Part shown: one piece after another, positions 1 through 9,413 of the stretch
Layout of the letters: each line of letters opens with the position of its first letter
How positions within the stretch are numbered: position 1 is the stretch's first letter
Source of the DNA: an uncultured Verrucomicrobiales bacterium
GTDB lineage: Bacteria; Verrucomicrobiota; Verrucomicrobiia; Verrucomicrobiales; Akkermansiaceae
NCBI GenBank assembly: GCA_937928735.1
Contig: CALFVF010000002.1
Location: 1-64,000 of the forward strand
Direction of reading: 5' to 3'
Length of the DNA: 64,000 nt
Position numbers and translations under genes: made by a program
Notes under the pieces: model-generated
Told to the model about the DNA's origin: nothing
The model's database searches: none
The model's input: only the letters and a program-made list of their open reading frames with translations

Positions 1-93
1 CTTCAGTTTGTCCAAGAGGAAATCAACCATCGACCAAGGAAAATACTGGGCTATCAGAGTCCATCCCAAAAAGCATCGAATATAGCAGCGTGA
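1..93 (+). mobile_element. C-terminal end of an IS30-family transposase (cut by window edge)
   Basis: The first 30 codons are open and end in TGA at 91-93. They read LQFVQEEINHRPRKILGYQ and continue to NIAA. The pattern EINxRPRKxLGYxxP is the characteristic C-terminal end of the DDE integrase-like domain of IS30-family transposases, where it is followed by a short tail. The start and catalytic residues lie outside the window, so intactness cannot be judged. The insertion sequence should end within a few tens of bases after 93, probably in the AT-rich stretch before 150, but the inverted repeat cannot be defined without the other end. Confidence 0.75.
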
Positions 94-284
94 AGGATCA
101 AATGTAGTTAGAATTTATTCGTTAACAGTTTGAATTTGCATTATTTAAAGATAACGGAAGTTATATTTAGAGTTGTTGCTTGTTTGAAAGGTGGTTTTTT
201 TGATAGATATAGAAATGTGTAAGTAAATCTTGTAAAGAGATTGTTTTTAGCAATACTCATATATTATATAAACCCTCAATAAGT

Positions 285-1247
285 ATGAAATACAAATTAA
301 CAAGTGCTTTAGGCCTATTTTTATTAACTAACGTTTCACTCGCAGGTACTGCGATTACTGGCATCATTTCCGATTTTGATGGTTTTTTTCGCTCTGAATT
401 AGGGGCGTTAAACCCTGGCAGTGACCGGCCTAATACAGCACATGATTTATTAGCTTTTGCAGTGGATACGGGTCCAGGAGGAGCACGACAGTTTTTTTCG
501 ACAAGTGTAGATGACAGTATACTTACCGCGAATGGTGTGACATTCAATGCTGGTAGGTATGAGGCATTCACTCCTATCCTTGCGGAATCTACACTAGCAG
601 GGCAAGGTTCATTAGATGACGGTGATGCAGGAGCTTTTGCTGGATCTATATTTGGATCTCCTACGCCAGGTACTGCGCCAGGATTATTTGACGTGACTCC
701 TTTTCTCACAGATGGTGTGCGTGGATTAGGGTTGTCGACTTTTGCGAATAACGTAGGGGGTACTTTTGATTTTACTCTCTCTGGAGTAGATGCCAGTACA
801 CTGGGAGATGGAATTCCTGATTTAATTTATTTTAACCAAGCTGCGCCATCGTCTGCTGAAATTACGTTTGAGTTTTTTGATGCGGCTGGTTTGAGCCTCG
901 GAACACACTCAGTCGCTGAAAACCTAGGGGGAACGATTGCTAGAATTCAGAACGACCGGTTTAACCAGGGAACGCAATCTGCGAGTGCAGGTCAGACAGC
1001 TTCAAATCAAAATGTGGAAGGCTTTAGCGTAGAGTTTTCTGACTTTGCAGGTCTAACACAAGCTGACTTGGCCAATGCCGTACAATTATCTGTTGTATTA
1101 CCAAATGCGGCAGACCCACCTTTTATAGCCTTTAATTCAGATGCGTTTACGGCGACTGCCATACCAGAACCGACAAGTACAGGACTATGTATCATTGGTG
1201 GCATGGTGGCTTGCTTGCGACGTCGGAGAAGTGATGGAGTGCAGTAA
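285..1247 (+). CDS. PEP-CTERM sorting domain protein
   Basis: This is a 320-residue exported protein of unknown function. It has a signal peptide (about residues 1-21, ending SLAGT) and a C-terminal sorting tag made of an IPEPTS motif, a short hydrophobic helix and an RRRR cluster. In PEP-CTERM proteins this tripartite tail is recognised by an exosortase, which cleaves the protein at the cell envelope; such proteins are usually linked to exopolysaccharide and biofilm. The body is rich in Gly, Ala, Thr and Phe with few Cys, as expected of a secreted beta-rich protein, and no enzyme motif was seen. The upstream 190 bases are very AT-rich and contain the insertion-sequence boundary. No exosortase gene is in the window. 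The gene converges with the polymerase gene, with only 12 bases between them. Confidence 0.85.
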   Translation: MKYKLTSALGLFLLTNVSLAGTAITGIISDFDGFFRSELGALNPGSDRPNTAHDLLAFAVDTGPGGARQFFSTSVDDSILTANGVTFNAGRYEAFTPILAESTLAGQGSLDDGDAGAFAGSIFGSPTPGTAPGLFDVTPFLTDGVRGLGLSTFANNVGGTFDFTLSGVDASTLGDGIPDLIYFNQAAPSSAEITFEFFDAAGLSLGTHSVAENLGGTIARIQNDRFNQGTQSASAGQTASNQNVEGFSVEFSDFAGLTQADLANAVQLSVVLPNAADPPFIAFNSDAFTATAIPEPTSTGLCIIGGMVACLRRRRSDGVQ

Positions 1248-1259
1248 ATTCCTTGTTCT

Positions 1260-2498
1260 TTAAGCTTCGATATCTGTGTTAGGAATATGGTGAAAGGCGA
1301 TTTTAGCCTCGAGAGATTGCATCGCGTCATGGGCACTGCCTAGGTAGAGAGCGTTTTTTCCAAACTTCTTGTTAATGGCATCCATGCTTTGGTTCAGCCG
1401 TGCGCGACGTTCTTGCCCTTGGTTTTGCTCAAAGAGCGATGGTGTAAACTGTGTGTCTCGGCAGAGTTTATGGAGTATGAGGTTAATGCGCTTCACGGGC
1501 TCTTTAGGATAAGGGCGCTGCTGCCAGAGAGCTTGAATGTGGTGGGAGAAGAAAAGGGTGTCATTGGTCTCGATAAACTCAAAAGCACCTGACCACTTTT
1601 TACCGTTTTGAAAACTCAGCTGAAGGTCGAGCATTGCAGCGTAGAGCCCCTCATGGCGCAGGCGTAGAGCGGCTTTTTGCATGAGGCGGTGCAGAATCGC
1701 TTCGGCCTTATCTGGTGGTCGCATATCTGGTGCGAGTACGTGGCCGTGGCTAAGAGATTGTTTCTGGCGATTCGTAGGTGCTTCTTCTAGGCATTCTCCT
1801 TTGAGTTTGTACCAGAGACGGTCTCCTTGCACACCTCCCCAGGCAGAGCGTAATATTTCCTTAGGAGCATGGCAGAGTTGCTTGGTTGTGTGAATACCCA
1901 GAGAGTGAAGGCGCAGAGCTCGGTTCTTACCAATACCGTGCAAATCAGTGAGGGGGAGAGGATAGAGAATGTCGGGCAACTCATGGTCATGAATAACGAG
2001 AAATCCATCTGGCTTAGACATCTTCGAGGCTGTTTTTGCGAGCCAGCCATTTGGTGCGACTCCAATCGAGCAGCGTATAGCGGAACTAAAGGTGTCTTCG
2101 AGGCGAGTCTTAATCGTGCTTGCAACTTGCTGGAGATGACTCTCTGAGCGGCAATTCTCTGGAAGCCAGCAGACCATTTCATCAATAGAGAGTACGTGAT
2201 CGACGTGTAAGCAGGATTCCACAACAGCGATGATTTGGTGGTGTAGCTCCACATAGCGGGGAGGCTGTGCTGGCAGAATGATGATACCTGGGCATAGCAG
2301 GCGCGCCTCAGAAACACGCGTGCCCGTTTTCACACCGTGAGCCTTAGCCTCATAGCTACTGGCAATGCAGCAGGTGCTCTCTGCGAGCATAGGGGCGACA
2401 GCCACGGCTTTCCCTCGTAGAGAGGGATCGAAGTGCTGTTCTGCCGAAGCAAAAAAACTATCCATATCTAGGAAAAGGGCACGAAGAGGATGAGGCAT
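1260..2498 (-). CDS. Y-family DNA polymerase (DinB/UmuC-like)
   Basis: This is a translesion DNA polymerase of 412 residues. The catalytic motifs are present: LFLDMDSFFASAE (Asp11) at the N-terminus and SIDE (Asp106, Glu107), which together bind the two catalytic metals. The motif CSIGVAPNGWLAKTASKMSKP and a helix-hairpin-helix (DLHGIGKNRALRLHSLGI) follow in normal order. The residues after SIDE are MVCWLP rather than the usual A(Y/F)LD, so this is a divergent branch rather than canonical DinB. A little-finger domain follows. It is a lone gene with no RecA, LexA or DnaE2 partner in sight, and no LexA box was recognised. The product is expected to copy past damaged template bases with low fidelity. 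Confidence 0.85.
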   Translation of the reverse strand: MPHPLRALFLDMDSFFASAEQHFDPSLRGKAVAVAPMLAESTCCIASSYEAKAHGVKTGTRVSEARLLCPGIIILPAQPPRYVELHHQIIAVVESCLHVDHVLSIDEMVCWLPENCRSESHLQQVASTIKTRLEDTFSSAIRCSIGVAPNGWLAKTASKMSKPDGFLVIHDHELPDILYPLPLTDLHGIGKNRALRLHSLGIHTTKQLCHAPKEILRSAWGGVQGDRLWYKLKGECLEEAPTNRQKQSLSHGHVLAPDMRPPDKAEAILHRLMQKAALRLRHEGLYAAMLDLQLSFQNGKKWSGAFEFIETNDTLFFSHHIQALWQQRPYPKEPVKRINLILHKLCRDTQFTPSLFEQNQGQERRARLNQSMDAINKKFGKNALYLGSAHDAMQSLEAKIAFHHIPNTDIEA

Positions 2499-2703
2499 GG
2501 GTCGTTGGAAATCGTGGTGAGGTCGCGGTACTTAGGGTGACGGAAAGGAAACGAAAAGACAAGGCTATTTGTTCAAATGAACACTATTCTTCAGTTCACG
2601 CTACGCCCGGTTGTTTTACAGAGCTGTTACACACAAACCACCAAGAGCAGGTAAGGTCTTACCAATGAGTCATAAAATGCTCACAACCTAACACACAAAT
2701 AGT

Positions 2704-3855
2704 ATGAAAATAAAACCAATGATACAATGTTTCGTGATGGCAAGCGTTCTCAGTTCCAATGCCTTTGCAGAAAGAGCGGCGAAACCCAAAGACCCAAGAG
2801 AGAAAGAAGTTAAAGTGCAAATAGCCATATTGTTAGACACCAGTAATAGTATGAATGGGCTCATTGAACAGACAAAGACCCAGCTCTGGCGCACAGTGAA
2901 TACGTTTATCACCGCGCGCAAAGACGGAGTGACTCCCTTTGTGGAAGTCGCACTCTATGAATACGGGAATGATGGGCTCGCCATGACGTCTAACTATGTG
3001 CGCCAAGTAGTACCTTTATCACGGAATTTAGACAGTATTAGTGAGCAGCTATTTGCGCTGCGTACCAATGGAGGCAGTGAGTTCTGTGGGGTAGCGATTG
3101 AGAATGCGACCAATCAGTTAGAATGGGATGGCTCTAAAGATGTCTACAAAGCTATCTTTATTGCAGGGAATGAACCTTTCACACAAGGGCCAGTGGATCC
3201 AATGGTGATTTGTAAGAATGCGTACGAGAAAGACATCGTGGTGAATACCATTCACTGTGGTGATCATCAGACAGGCGTGAGCCAAGGCTGGAAGAGTGGT
3301 GCCTCCTTAGCGGCTGGGAATTATCTGGTGATTAACGCGGATAAGAAAATCCGTCATATAGAATGCCCTCAAGACGTAAGAATTTCGGAATTAAATACCG
3401 AACTCAATAAAACCTATATCCCTTATGGAGTGAGAGGGCGAAAGAATCAGTTATTACAGCGCCAGGAAGACCAGAATGCTCTAAAACATAAAATCGCTGG
3501 TGCGGATGTTCAGCGTGCGATTACCAAGGCCTCCGTCAATTACTTGAATACGAGCTGGGATCTTGTTGATGCTTCAGCGCAGGATGGTTTTAAACTCGAA
3601 GAAGTGGCGAAAGAAACTCTTCCCAAGAAGCTACAGGATATGGATGTTACTCAGCGTAGAGACTACGTGAAGCAGCAGGGCGAGCGCCGTGCAGAGCTGC
3701 AGAAACAAATTCTAAAACTCAATCAAGAACGCGCTACTTATGAAGCCGCAGAAAGAAAGCGCCTCGCTGAAGATGGGGAAGACACTCTTGATGAAGCGAT
3801 GATCGCCACTGTCAGAGAGCAGGCGAAGGTGAAAGGATATCACTTTACGAAGTAA
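2704..3855 (+). CDS. secreted von Willebrand factor A (VWA) domain protein
   Basis: A 383-residue exported protein with a signal peptide ending SNAFA|ER around residue 22. A VWA domain follows, with an intact MIDAS motif DTSNS at residues 45-49, so it can probably bind a divalent metal and a protein ligand. After the VWA fold comes a charged, helical C-terminal half rich in Glu, Lys, Arg and Gln (about residues 240-383) that looks like a coiled coil. It sits 49 bases upstream of a two-component system on the same strand and may share its transcript. The ligand and role are unknown. Family knowledge supports protein binding, not an enzymatic function. Confidence 0.8.
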   Translation: MKIKPMIQCFVMASVLSSNAFAERAAKPKDPREKEVKVQIAILLDTSNSMNGLIEQTKTQLWRTVNTFITARKDGVTPFVEVALYEYGNDGLAMTSNYVRQVVPLSRNLDSISEQLFALRTNGGSEFCGVAIENATNQLEWDGSKDVYKAIFIAGNEPFTQGPVDPMVICKNAYEKDIVVNTIHCGDHQTGVSQGWKSGASLAAGNYLVINADKKIRHIECPQDVRISELNTELNKTYIPYGVRGRKNQLLQRQEDQNALKHKIAGADVQRAITKASVNYLNTSWDLVDASAQDGFKLEEVAKETLPKKLQDMDVTQRRDYVKQQGERRAELQKQILKLNQERATYEAAERKRLAEDGEDTLDEAMIATVREQAKVKGYHFTK

Positions 3856-3904
3856 TCTACATTTGTCAGTTTCTTAGGATCTTATGAGAAACCCATAACA
3901 CGAT

Positions 3905-4603
3905 ATGACTGTGAAAGTACCCCAAATATTGGTGGTCGAAGATGATGCTTCGATTCGCTGCGGTATCGTCGATGCACTCAGCTTCTCAGGCTATGAGGTG
4001 ATTGAGGGGCGCGATGGTGCTGAGGGGATGCAGCTTGCCGATAGTGCGAGCTATGACTTACTACTGCTCGATCTAGTGATGCCCGTGCACACAGGTTTTG
4101 AGATTCTAGAGATGCTGGCAAAACGCCGACCTGGCCAGCCCGTGATTATTCTCTCTGCTCGTGGAGAGGAGGCTGACCGGGTGCACGGGCTAACAATGGG
4201 CGCGGATGATTATATCGTGAAGCCATTTAGCGTTCGTGAGCTATTAGCGCGAGTGGATGCTGTGCTCAGACGCTCTGTAGAGAGAAAGGCACGGGAAGCG
4301 AGAGTGAAGATAGGAAACTGGATGTTAGATGGTTCGTTTCTTAAGAAAGAAGCGAAAGAGGTCGAGCTCTCTGGGCGAGAAGTTGATATTCTTCACTATC
4401 TTGTGCAGGCGAATGGGCGAGTGGTGAGTCGGGATGAGTTACTCAAGCGCGTCTGGAATATCCAGGCCAAACAGTTAGAAACAAGAACCGTGGACATGCA
4501 TATGGTGCGCCTGAGACAAAAACTAGATGACTCAGACCAGCTCATTTTACAGACAGTTCGAGGGAAAGGCTATCGACTGGGAGGGGAGAACTTCACATCA
4601 TGA
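3905..4603 (+). CDS. OmpR-type response regulator
   Basis: This 232-residue DNA-binding response regulator has a receiver domain at residues 1-120: acidic pair Asp13/Asp14, phosphoacceptor Asp56 in LLLLDLVMP, Ser84 in the switch position and Lys106 in the IVKPF motif. The C-terminal winged-helix domain (about 135-230) ends in the typical TVRGKGYRL strand. Its stop overlaps the start of the downstream histidine kinase by four bases (ATGA), so the two are translationally coupled and form one two-component pair. It should act as a phosphorylation-controlled transcription factor. Its target genes cannot be inferred from the window. Confidence 0.93.
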   Translation: MTVKVPQILVVEDDASIRCGIVDALSFSGYEVIEGRDGAEGMQLADSASYDLLLLDLVMPVHTGFEILEMLAKRRPGQPVIILSARGEEADRVHGLTMGADDYIVKPFSVRELLARVDAVLRRSVERKAREARVKIGNWMLDGSFLKKEAKEVELSGREVDILHYLVQANGRVVSRDELLKRVWNIQAKQLETRTVDMHMVRLRQKLDDSDQLILQTVRGKGYRLGGENFTS

Positions 4604-6225
4604 AAGTCTGGGGCTTATTGATTCTCTGTGGTGCATTGGTGCTAGGGGCACTCATGGGGCAAACGAAGAATTTGTTAGATATTGATAAGCAGAGAACCAA
4701 AATCGAGCTAGAAGCAGAGCGTCAAGAATCTGCACGTTTGGTTATCGCTCATATGGACTCCAAGGTGGTGGACTTCTTAGTGATGGAGAACCGGCGCACC
4801 CCAGATGAATTTCGTGCTCGAGTCGGGCAGAGTAGTGAGTATATAGAAGAGTACTTCGTCTCTGTGGGTGACGCACAAGTACCTATTCTAAAGACAACGG
4901 CACTGGACGAGCAAACTGGCAAAAAGCTTGATCAGCGAGCGGATGATGCCTGGATAAATCTCTCTAAGTTGAAACAGGAACAGCCCCAGCTGAAGCGTAA
5001 TGCTATCTATCAATCATTGACCAATAGTCTAGACACAGCACAACGCGCTAAGGAAGCCTCTCGCGCGATCGCAGATGCGGCGGCATTGGCCGAGAATACT
5101 CAGCGGCAAAGAGGTGAGTCATCTACTGTGATTGAGGTGAGTCCGCTGGTCTTTCAGTGGAAAGGGGAATCCCTCCAGCTTGTCCGCTCGGTCAATGAAA
5201 ATGGTGAGAAATCTCTGCAAGGAATGACGCTAAAACTGGAGTCTCTCACAGAGTCATTACTCTCCATTGCCACGCCAGTGATTGGTGGTGCGATACTTGA
5301 GCCGACAGAGTTTGCAGATTCCAAAGGAGCTGTGGGGAATAGTAAAGCCGTGAGACTCGCTATGACGACAATGCCTTTTGAATTCGTCTTGCCTCCACTT
5401 GACTGGAGTGAAATGGATACGACCTCAGGGGTGAAGAATTCTTTATGGATTTCTTGGGTGGCTATTCTTGTAGCCTTTACGGCAGTAGCGTTTTTAGTGA
5501 GAGGGATTATAGTACTTAGTGAGCGCCGTGCTTCTTTTGTCTCTGCTGTGACTCACGAGCTCAGAACGCCTCTAACAACATTTCGGATGTATTCAGAGAT
5601 GCTTGCTGAGGGCATGGTGGCTGATGAGAAGAAGCGCCATAAATACCTCTGGACGATGAAGTCTGAGGCCGACCGATTAGCACACTTAGTGGAGAATGTT
5701 TTGTCGTTTTCTCGCATAGAGCGTGGTAGCGCCCGCTCTATGCGGGAGGTCATCACATCAGAAGTACTGCTAGATAAAGTTACTCAGAGCATAGAGCCTA
5801 GGCTGAGTACAGCAGAGGTGCAAATAGAGGTTCATAATAAAGCTCAAGGTGAAGAACTAGATCTCGATGTCTCCGCAGTGGAGCAGATCGTGTTTAACCT
5901 CGTGGATAATGCCTGTAAGTATGGGATGCCAGAGGAGGGAGAGCATGAAATTGAATTAATGTTAGAGGTGAAGCAGTCGAGTGGGGTGAGATCACTCATA
6001 CTCGCCGTGAAGGATAGAGGGCGGGGCATTGCTGATTCGGATAAAAAGAAGATTTTCCAACCTTTCAATAAATCCGCCCAAGATGCCGCGAATGATCAGC
6101 CAGGTGTGGGGCTGGGGCTAGCCTTATGTCGTAGAATGGCGCGCCAGATGAAGGGAGAACTCAGGGTGGAAGACCGCGAAGGAGGGGGAGTGGTCTTTAC
6201 CTTTGAGTTGATATTAGATCTCTAG
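4600..6225 (+). CDS. membrane sensor histidine kinase
   Basis: This 541-residue kinase pairs with the upstream regulator. It has an N-terminal membrane helix (about residues 3-20), a long extracytoplasmic sensor region (20-280) with coiled-coil character, a second membrane helix (about 283-304), and then the kinase core. The H-box VTHELRTPL carries the phosphoacceptor His near residue 319. The N-box NLVDNACKYG, the G1 box DRGRGI and the G2 box GVGLGLAL follow in order, so it looks catalytically complete. No HAMP or PAS domain was recognised. The sensor region resembles nothing I know, so the signal is unknown. It converges with folA, ten bases away. Confidence 0.92.
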   Translation: MKVWGLLILCGALVLGALMGQTKNLLDIDKQRTKIELEAERQESARLVIAHMDSKVVDFLVMENRRTPDEFRARVGQSSEYIEEYFVSVGDAQVPILKTTALDEQTGKKLDQRADDAWINLSKLKQEQPQLKRNAIYQSLTNSLDTAQRAKEASRAIADAAALAENTQRQRGESSTVIEVSPLVFQWKGESLQLVRSVNENGEKSLQGMTLKLESLTESLLSIATPVIGGAILEPTEFADSKGAVGNSKAVRLAMTTMPFEFVLPPLDWSEMDTTSGVKNSLWISWVAILVAFTAVAFLVRGIIVLSERRASFVSAVTHELRTPLTTFRMYSEMLAEGMVADEKKRHKYLWTMKSEADRLAHLVENVLSFSRIERGSARSMREVITSEVLLDKVTQSIEPRLSTAEVQIEVHNKAQGEELDLDVSAVEQIVFNLVDNACKYGMPEEGEHEIELMLEVKQSSGVRSLILAVKDRGRGIADSDKKKIFQPFNKSAQDAANDQPGVGLGLALCRRMARQMKGELRVEDREGGGVVFTFELILDL

Positions 6226-6235
6226 TGAGATGCCC

Positions 6236-6703
6236 TTAAACCTTGGTGTATTTGCGAAGTTCAAAGTCTTCGTACTTCTCAAGCACGCTGTGCTGAGAGA
6301 AGTGATGATGAAACTCAGGGAACTGAGTGTCTCCTTCGTAGCGCTCATAGACGTAGGAAACTATGAGTTCATCTAACAAAGGGAGAAAGAGTTTGTAAAT
6401 TTCAGCCCCTCCGATGATGTAGACATGAGTGTCGATGAGATCGAGAGTCTTGAGCTGCTCGGGACTGTGAATGGTATGTGCTCCCTCGGCACTCCAGCTG
6501 GTGTCTCTGGTCAGTACAATGCTCTGGCGCTTGGGCAGAGGAAAGCCAATCGAGTCCCATGTTTTTCGCCCCATGAGAATCGGGTGACCACTGGTGGTTT
6601 TCTTAAAGAGCTTGAGATCCTCTGGTAGGTGCCATGGTAAGTCATTCCCTTTGCCAATGATTCGGTCTGGCGTCATGGCAACAATGGCTGTGAGTTTCAT
6701 CAT
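6236..6703 (-). CDS. folA: dihydrofolate reductase
   Basis: This 155-residue enzyme reduces dihydrofolate to tetrahydrofolate with NADPH, feeding thymidylate, purine and methionine synthesis. Family motifs are visible: IIGKGNDLPWHLPEDLKLFK (substrate site with the catalytic acidic residue in PEDLK), GRKTWDSIG (NADPH site), IVLTR and VYIIGGAEIY. Length matches the chromosomal FolA family. It lies 21 bases downstream of trpS on the same strand and probably shares its message. A second Met follows the first directly, so the start could be one codon later. Confidence 0.95.
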   Translation of the reverse strand: MMKLTAIVAMTPDRIIGKGNDLPWHLPEDLKLFKKTTSGHPILMGRKTWDSIGFPLPKRQSIVLTRDTSWSAEGAHTIHSPEQLKTLDLIDTHVYIIGGAEIYKLFLPLLDELIVSYVYERYEGDTQFPEFHHHFSQHSVLEKYEDFELRKYTKV

Positions 6704-6724
6704 GGCGTGAATTCGATAGATGAT

Positions 6725-7693
6725 TTACCAGCTCAGTCCCATGGCGCGGCGTACACGGTCGAGTACCTTGCTAGATTCTTCTCGTGCTTTTTGAGCACCT
6801 TTGGCGAGGACTTCGTGAACGTAGTCGAGATTGTTTTCGAGTTCCTCACGCTTCGCACGTGCTTCTGAGAAATGCTCCCAGTAGAGATCAAAGACTTGCT
6901 GCTTAAAGTGACCGTAGCCAACACCTCCGGCCTCATGTTCTTGGATCATCGTTTGCACAGCAGCCTCATCGGCAAAGAGTTTATAGAGAGCGATGACTGT
7001 AGAACCTTCTGTGGGCTTTGGGTCTTCTAACTCGGCAGAGTCAGTGACGATTTTCATGAAGAGCTTGCGCGTTGGCTTCTGCGCGCCATAGAGAGGAATA
7101 GAGTTATTGTAGCTCTTTGACATTTTTTGCCCGTCAATACCAGGTACGGCTGCGGCATTCTCGCGAATTTGGACCTCAGGGATCACCAGTGAGCCCTCAC
7201 CGAAGCGCTCATTCACACTATTGGCAAGGTCTCGAGTGACCTCGACATGCTGTTTCTGGTCTTTGCCCACAGGGACGAGATTGGCATCATAGAGGAGGAT
7301 GTCAGCGGCCATTAGAGCTGGGTAGGCGAAAAGGGCGTGATTGGCGCTCAGTCCCTTGGCGACTTTGTCCTTATAGGAGTGGCAGCGCTGGAGAAGACCC
7401 ATGGGGCAGACTGTGGAGAGGAACCAAGCGAGTTCATTGACCTCTGGTATGGCACTCTGGCGAAATATCGTGGCTTTCTGCGGGTCGAGCCCGCAGGCGA
7501 GAAAGTCGATAGCGAGATCTTGGATGTTTTCTCTGAGTTGAGCTGCACTCTCCATGGAGGTCATGGCGTGGTAGTCCGCGAGGAAATAGAACGCATCACC
7601 CTGATCTTGGAGCTTCAGAGCTGGCTGCATAGCACCGAAGTAGTTTCCGATATGGAGTTTTCCGCTAGGCTGTAGTCCTGTAAGAATTCGCAT
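6725..7693 (-). CDS. trpS: tryptophanyl-tRNA synthetase
   Basis: This class I aminoacyl-tRNA synthetase of 322 residues charges tRNA-Trp. The HIGH signature appears as LHIGN near residue 17 after TGLQPSGK, and the KMSKS loop is intact (GQKMSKSYNNSIPL). Length is that of a standard bacterial TrpS. The ATG at 7693 opens directly into the conserved MRILTGLQPSG, which fixes the start. The gene is the first of an apparent trpS-folA pair and is divergent from rseP, so the 110-180 bases between them should hold both promoters. Confidence 0.97.
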   Translation of the reverse strand: MRILTGLQPSGKLHIGNYFGAMQPALKLQDQGDAFYFLADYHAMTSMESAAQLRENIQDLAIDFLACGLDPQKATIFRQSAIPEVNELAWFLSTVCPMGLLQRCHSYKDKVAKGLSANHALFAYPALMAADILLYDANLVPVGKDQKQHVEVTRDLANSVNERFGEGSLVIPEVQIRENAAAVPGIDGQKMSKSYNNSIPLYGAQKPTRKLFMKIVTDSAELEDPKPTEGSTVIALYKLFADEAAVQTMIQEHEAGGVGYGHFKQQVFDLYWEHFSEARAKREELENNLDYVHEVLAKGAQKAREESSKVLDRVRRAMGLSW

Positions 7694-7875
7694 ACGCGAA
7701 GTGTGGAGAGAGGAGGCGTGGCAGGTAAAGGGAAAAGCTGAGACTTGGAAGGAATTTTTGTGAGAGGTTTCAGAGGGTTGTCGAAGAAAGGTGGAGTGTA
7801 TAGTTGCGCTGCGAATTTGGAGATTTTCTCATGGACAAGACCCTTTTTAATGCGAGCTTATCAGGGATAAATACT

Positions 7876-9291
7876 ATGGAAATTCTAGTCACAATCGGCC
7901 AAATCCTCTTGGTCATTTTTATCTTTAACTTGATTATCTTTGTTCACGAGTTAGGGCATTTTTGGGCAGCGCGCTGGCGTGGACTCCAGGTGGATAAATT
8001 TCAAATCTGGTTCGGTAAGGCGATTTGGAGCAAGAAGATCAATGGTGTGGAGTGGGGGCTAGGGACGATTCCCTTTGGTGGTTTTGTGGCTCTCCCTCAG
8101 CTCGCTCCCATGGAGACAATTGAGGGTAGTGTGGAGCGCGAGGAGCCGCTACCTAAGGCGAAGCCGATGGATAAGATCATTGTGGCCTTTGCGGGGCCTC
8201 TGTTTAGTTTTTTACTCGCAGCTATTTGTGCCATAGGTGTCTGGAAGGGTGGTCGGCCTATTCTTGAGCAGAGCTCGACAGTCATCGGCTTTGTCCTGCC
8301 TGATTCCGCAGCGGATAAAGCGGGGCTGAAGGTCGGGGATGAGATTCTTAAAATTGCCAATAATGAGGTGACTTGTTTTGCGGGGAATTTTGAGACAGGG
8401 ATCAAGGAAAGCATTACTTTGAGTGAGGGCGATCGTATTGCTGTGACTGTGCAGCGTGAGGGTGAGCCAGAGCCCCTTGTGGTGGAATGTGGCTTTGAGG
8501 TAGCAGAAACAGGGTTCTTTGAGCGTAAAGGAACGCGTAAAATTGGTATCGCACCTGCGGAAAAAACAGTCGTTGACCGAGTGATGGCCAATAGCCCCGC
8601 AGAATTAGCAGGTCTCGAGAACGGGGATGAGATTATTCAAGTCAATGGACAGCGCTCAGGCAGTCCTTCCGCGCTCTTTCATACGGCTCAAGACGGGGAA
8701 CCTATGGAACTCCGGGTGCAGCGGGGAGACCAAAAACTCACTGTCGTGCTGACTCCCAATAAGCCAAAAGCCCCGAATGATGATGTGTATCGAACAGGGA
8801 TTCACTACAAACCTGATCCTGATGCACTGCGTCGTGGTGTGGAGTATCCGAGTCCCATGGAGACACTCGCCTCGTCGGCAAAAATGATGCAAACGACATT
8901 GGCAAAGCTAATTTCACCCAAATCGAGTATCAATGTAGGCCATCTTTCGAGCCCTCTAGGGATAGGACGCAGCTACTTTGATATGTTAAATTCTGAGCAC
9001 GGCTGGCGCTGGGTGATCTGGTTCACTGTGGTCTTTAATGTGAATCTGGCGATTCTTAATCTCTTGCCATTTCCTGTTCTCGATGGCGGTCATATCACAC
9101 TCGGCTTCTTAGAAATAATCCGTGGCAAAGGTATGGAAGGTCAGGGCGCGAATATTCTGGGGACAGTGCAGACGATGTTTGCGCTAGCACTGATGAGTCT
9201 GATGCTCTTTGTGCTCTCTAAGGATATTGCCGAACTTCCAGTCTTTGGTGGGCAGAAGAATGTTCCAATCGAGTTTGCTCCTGTGGAGTGA
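7876..9291 (+). CDS. rseP: site-2 membrane metalloprotease (RseP-like)
   Basis: This is an intramembrane zinc protease that cleaves membrane-anchored regulators such as anti-sigma factors. The zinc motif HELGH lies in the first membrane helix (IIFVHELGHFWAARW). Two PDZ domains follow (about residues 120-210 and 215-300), and the third zinc ligand lies in NLLPFPVLDGGH near the C-terminal helices. I chose the ATG at 7876 because it puts the first helix directly at the N-terminus, as in characterised RseP proteins. An in-frame ATG at 7831 and a TTG at 7804 would add 15 or 24 residues. From 7876 the product is 471 residues. No sigma or anti-sigma gene is adjacent. Confidence 0.92.
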   Translation: MEILVTIGQILLVIFIFNLIIFVHELGHFWAARWRGLQVDKFQIWFGKAIWSKKINGVEWGLGTIPFGGFVALPQLAPMETIEGSVEREEPLPKAKPMDKIIVAFAGPLFSFLLAAICAIGVWKGGRPILEQSSTVIGFVLPDSAADKAGLKVGDEILKIANNEVTCFAGNFETGIKESITLSEGDRIAVTVQREGEPEPLVVECGFEVAETGFFERKGTRKIGIAPAEKTVVDRVMANSPAELAGLENGDEIIQVNGQRSGSPSALFHTAQDGEPMELRVQRGDQKLTVVLTPNKPKAPNDDVYRTGIHYKPDPDALRRGVEYPSPMETLASSAKMMQTTLAKLISPKSSINVGHLSSPLGIGRSYFDMLNSEHGWRWVIWFTVVFNVNLAILNLLPFPVLDGGHITLGFLEIIRGKGMEGQGANILGTVQTMFALALMSLMLFVLSKDIAELPVFGGQKNVPIEFAPVE

Positions 9292-9413
9292 TTGTCTAGA
9301 GCGAGTTGAAGAGCCTTTCGTGACTGTTACTGGCTAGTGATCTAGTTGTATGAGTGTGAATGAAAGCTCACGCACTGACATGAGGGAAGAGATGAGGAGA
9401 GAGCTAAATGCAT

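Noticed and set aside
257-709. Long open frame on the minus strand opposite the PEP-CTERM gene
   Set aside because: Composition is unlike a protein of this genome, it has no motif, and the plus-strand frame has a signal peptide and PEP-CTERM tail.
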